From contig NC_134031.1 in NCBI RefSeq assembly GCF_964204645.1, forward strand, positions 16,489,307-16,553,306: DNA of 64,000 nucleotides, read 5' to 3'. This document shows, one piece after another, positions 61,087 to 64,000 of the stretch. The notes beneath the pieces are model-generated. The model made no database searches, had not been told where the DNA came from, and worked only from the letters and a program-made list of their open reading frames with translations. Position 1 is the stretch's first letter; the number at the start of each line of letters is the position of its first letter. This DNA is from Tubulanus polymorphus. Lineage: Eukaryota > Nemertea > Palaeonemertea > Tubulaniformes > Tubulanidae. The translations under genes were made by a program, and so were the position numbers.

Positions 61087-64000
61087 TCATTTCTTTTTCG
61101 ATTTTTTCACTTGTTTTCTTCGTTTGAACTTGTTATTGTGTTCTTGAGCCTCGATGAATTTTCTTTTGTTAAACCTGTCGCGAATACAACAAAATACACG
61201 TGAGACACAAGATTTATCGATAGCAAAAAACCCATTAGTTATCCAGACATCGTCTAAAAATAATACTCATAATAATTCATTACTTAAAAGCAAGGACGGA
61301 TCCAGGTTACTGCTACTACCGCTTGAGCGGTACTCACGATTGTATAAGTACCGTTATATTTTTTTAAAGTTCTGGTTGAAGTTATTTAAAATGGCCAGTT
61401 GGAATAATTGAAAATGGGTAAACATCTTATTTTTTTATGAATTCTTTAATATGTCAAAATGTCATATTTGGTGGACGCAGAGGACTTGATTCCCCAAATT
61501 GAATCAGATAGCATCTCAGAGCCCCAAAAATTGAAAATTTTCTAATAGCATAGGTGCCCTTCCACAGAAGGGAAAAACCTAGGTTAGATCGCGCCTGCTT
61601 ATAAGCATTTTATATTTCAAAAATCTTGAAGCTCTTTACAAGATATAGAGATGAAAAGATCTACTAATCAATAAATACAAGTCTATTAACTGCTGCTCGA
61701 TTCGACGAAGGGATTCAATATTTCCGATTTCTGCGGATTGCTGACGCGCCACAGAACTCAGTGTCCCGTATTCAGTGGTTCTCGATGAAGCTAATTTCTG
61801 ATTGAGTAATTGTGTAAGATAGACTAAAGAAGTAGAAACTTACTTTCTGAATTCAGCGTCGGCCAACAATTCCTCAACGACGGTGGCTTTACGCTGTTTC
61901 TTAGGAATTCGGGCGTGATAGAAATCAGCAGCAGTCTCCACGACCTCGCCCATCTGAAAATGACAAAGACGACAAAACTTTCAAAATTTAAATTTCCAAA
62001 TCAACCGAACGATTTAATTGCGAAACAACCGATCGTCAAACGTCGAACCTGAAAGAACTTCGGCAAAGCTTTCGTGTCGTTATTTTTGTAAAATCGCTTC
62101 GGATTCAGGGATTTTCTCATTTTGACGACGTTCAAGTCGTCTCTCAATTCGTCGGTCATTTCCGGCGCTTTCATGTCGAACCATTTCGGCCCCATCGTCT
62201 TACTACGCTCCTCCTAAAAAGTCAACTGAGAATAAATTACAAATGCCGGTCGTACTCGTACTAAAATTCTCGTTTTAACTTGTGGTAAATAAATACCCTT
62301 CGTTCTTTTTTCAACTTTCGCACACTTTCCTGATACGGCGGTACTGTATCTAACTTATCGAATCCTGGTTTGATAATACTCTTCTTTAAAATCTACAAAA
62401 GAACTCATCGGAATGAAAAGTCGTGGTTCATAGCTTCCAATGACCGATCTAATTGTGACTTTTTCAGCCCAATTCTACGAGTTTCTAGTTAAACCCGATG
62501 ACTTGTCGACAAGTTTTCAAATTGGTCAGATCATCCTCGAAGTAACATTTCTAACGCTAATAAGGCGAGTGCTGAACGAAGAACACCAAAAAGGGCGGGT
62601 AGGGGGCTGTCGCAACAAAATTTTGAAAATTAAATATGTGGACAAACAGTTTTTGCATAGCTTTTAACACACTATTTGGGCATTTTCTAAATTCACCAAA
62701 AACTTATCATAAGCAGGCATTGGACCGACCAGACGTAACTTCAAGGGGGATCGAAAACATAGATAGATATTTTGCTAATTTTAGCGGTGAATTTAAAATT
62801 TTGATACAGGTTTCTACTTATTTACCTCATCATCGTTTGTACATTTTAACTTTGTGATATTGCGCGACTCCGCTGATCCGGATTCTATGTAGCTGCTCGC
62901 TTTGATGCGTGGCTGAAGCGAAGATGCTAATGTCCATCTAGAAAATGATAAAACAGTTAAAGTATATAGTAAAATGATACAACATACATTTCTTTAATAT
63001 CTGGGGCTGCAGTTGCTTAAAAGTTAGCCTAAGAGTTAGCCTAAGAGTTAGCCTAACCATTGGATAGTTGATGCAGTGAAAATTAAAAGTTCATTGTTAC
63101 TTTGCTATTCCACTGGTTATCTTTAAATATCTTTTGAGCAACTGGCCCCAGGACATTTAAATACGTTCTTAAGCCGCGATCACACGAGCATTTTTGGCCC
63201 GGGCCAAATATGGTCCGTGCCGAATTTGGCCCGGAACAACTGTTCACACGGGTGCCAAATAGGCCCGAGCCAATAACGTCGGACCAAGCCTTAGCCAAAT
63301 TTTAGCACCAGACAAATGATGCGTTTGAATTACAACTGACACCAGAAATGATCCACTTCGCTTTGTTTGAGCATTGTTCAGTATCGAGTGAATGGTTTGC
63401 GTGTGAACGCGCTCTCTAATTAGACACGGACCAAATTTGGAAACTAGAAACTAGTCATAATAACGTTTCATACAACTGAACCTTTCACAGACTAAGTTGA
63501 TAAAAAAGATTCGCTCCCTTCCAGGAATGTGGTGCCTAACTTACTTTGACGCTTGACTGGACTTTTTCGCTTTTTTCTTCTTCCGTTCTGAATTTTTCAC
63601 GTTTCCCTCCTCCGTAACCGTTTTCGAATGTGAATCCGTGAACGGCTGCAGATCATCTAGTAACGACGCGGCTCGATTCATTTCAGAATCTGATTCCGAT
63701 TCGTCTACGATCGAAGAATCGGACGATTCCTCCTCGTCGCTGGTGTAATGAATCGGGTTTTCGTTCGCGGCGGGAGTTTTATCGACGAAGAAACCCAAAT
63801 TGTCAATTTCATCGTCCTCTGCAACGCACTCCCGTTCAGCATCATCATCATCATCCGAGTCAACATCTCGAGGAGTATCATCTTGCGAATTTACAGGCTT
63901 TAAATGAGGCGCTACATCAATTACGTATTCCAACACTTCTAAATTCTCTGCCGGCCTGGAATTACTCGGTTTAGCGTCAAAAAAATATCCGAGATCATCC
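61087..64000 (-). CDS. DNTTIP2: DNTTIP2-like protein with Fcf2 domain (5' part outside window)
   Basis: Fcf2-family nucleolar protein of the small-subunit processome, needed for early 18S pre-rRNA cleavages. Six exons are visible on the minus strand: 63545-64000 (open at the window edge), 62826-62937, 62297-62392, 62049-62213, 61844-61953, 61087-61174. They give about 342 residues, all phases consistent. The N-terminal visible part is acidic and Ser-rich with two similar 'D-x-LG-Y/F-F' motifs (DDLGYFFD, DNLGFFVD), ending in a Lys-rich run. The Fcf2 domain follows: KPGFDKLDTVPPYQES, KWFDMKAPEMTDEL, MRKSLNPKRFYKNNDTKALP, DFYHARIPKKQRKATVVEEL, DAEFRKFNKRKF. It ends in a basic tail (KRRKQVKKSKKK). 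The last exon is short and lies 670 bases beyond the previous one. Confidence 0.93.
63001..63151. mobile_element. Foldback MITE, CAGTTGCTTAAAAG family, copy 2
   Basis: CTGGGGCTGCAGTTGCTTAA faces CTTTTGAGCAACTGGCCCCA. Three tandem AGTTAGCCTAAG units lie near the left end. Intron 1 (visible numbering) of the DNTTIP2-like gene; relative of 9591-9711. Confidence 0.75.
63171..63440. mobile_element. Probable transposon fragment with GGCCCGGGCCAAAT repeats
   Basis: Contains GGCCCGGGCC, ATTTGGCCCGG, CAAATAGGCCCGAGCCAA and ACGGACCAAATTTGG, repeated in both orientations, beginning with CCGCGATCACACGAGCATTT and with CACACGGG inside. This pattern suggests internal inverted subrepeats of a DNA transposon. 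Boundaries uncertain. Confidence 0.35.

Noticed and set aside
61690..61842. Open minus-strand stretch after DNTTIP2-like exon 61844-61953, readable as a coiled coil
   Set aside because: No acceptor gives the needed phase 2 without an early stop. The exon at 61087-61174 continues the Fcf2 domain correctly.

Overview
This is a eukaryotic nuclear window from an animal. It has multi-exon genes with GT-AG introns, AT-rich introns and spacers, and GC/CpG-richer coding exons. A single p53/p63/p73-family gene with a SAM domain, a Neverland-type Rieske oxygenase and many short inverted-repeat transposons point to a marine invertebrate, most plausibly a lophotrochozoan such as a mollusc; that placement is inference.

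Layout: (1) 3.9-17.0 kb, + strand: one p53-family gene. Exon 9 can splice in the same phase to a short stop-containing exon (p53-like end) or to a SAM-domain exon chain (p63/p73-like end). (2) 20.5-26.4 kb, +: two tandem 8-exon DNase II-like genes, the second with a 23-bp minisatellite in an intron. (3) 27.1-31.4 kb, +: a multi-pass membrane protein of unknown function with two or three possible last exons. (4) 32.2-32.5 kb, -: a possible 53-residue membrane microprotein. (5) 34.6-37.6 kb, -: ribosomal protein S5 with a TOP-like leader. (6) 39.4-41.5 kb, +: a FAM69/DIPK1 divergent kinase with an EF-hand. (7) 44.3-53.1 kb, -: complete neverland (cholesterol 7-desaturase). (8) 55.8-56.6 kb, -: HDHD3-like phosphatase. 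(9) 58.1-60.7 kb, +: HSD17B8. (10) 61.1-64.0 kb, -: 3' part of a DNTTIP2 (Fcf2-domain) gene cut by the window edge.

Gene structures were rebuilt by joining exons at splice sites with matching phase. In every reconstructed gene the exon lengths sum to a whole number of codons. The genes are not an operon. Their jobs are separate: stress transcription factor, lysosomal DNA digestion, translation, secretory-pathway kinase, sterol chemistry, mitochondrial fatty acid/steroid metabolism and ribosome biogenesis.

The remaining DNA is intron and spacer crowded with short non-autonomous transposons: several foldback/MITE families, one with a 9-bp and one with a TTAA target duplication, a pogo-like element, hAT-like ends, a tRNA-derived fragment, and simple repeats. 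No CRISPR array, prokaryotic feature, rRNA or intact tRNA was seen. I did not find a wholly new system. The most interesting items are the alternative ends of the p53-family and membrane-protein genes, a possible internal (delta-N) first exon of the p53-family gene, and a duplicated splice acceptor in neverland.
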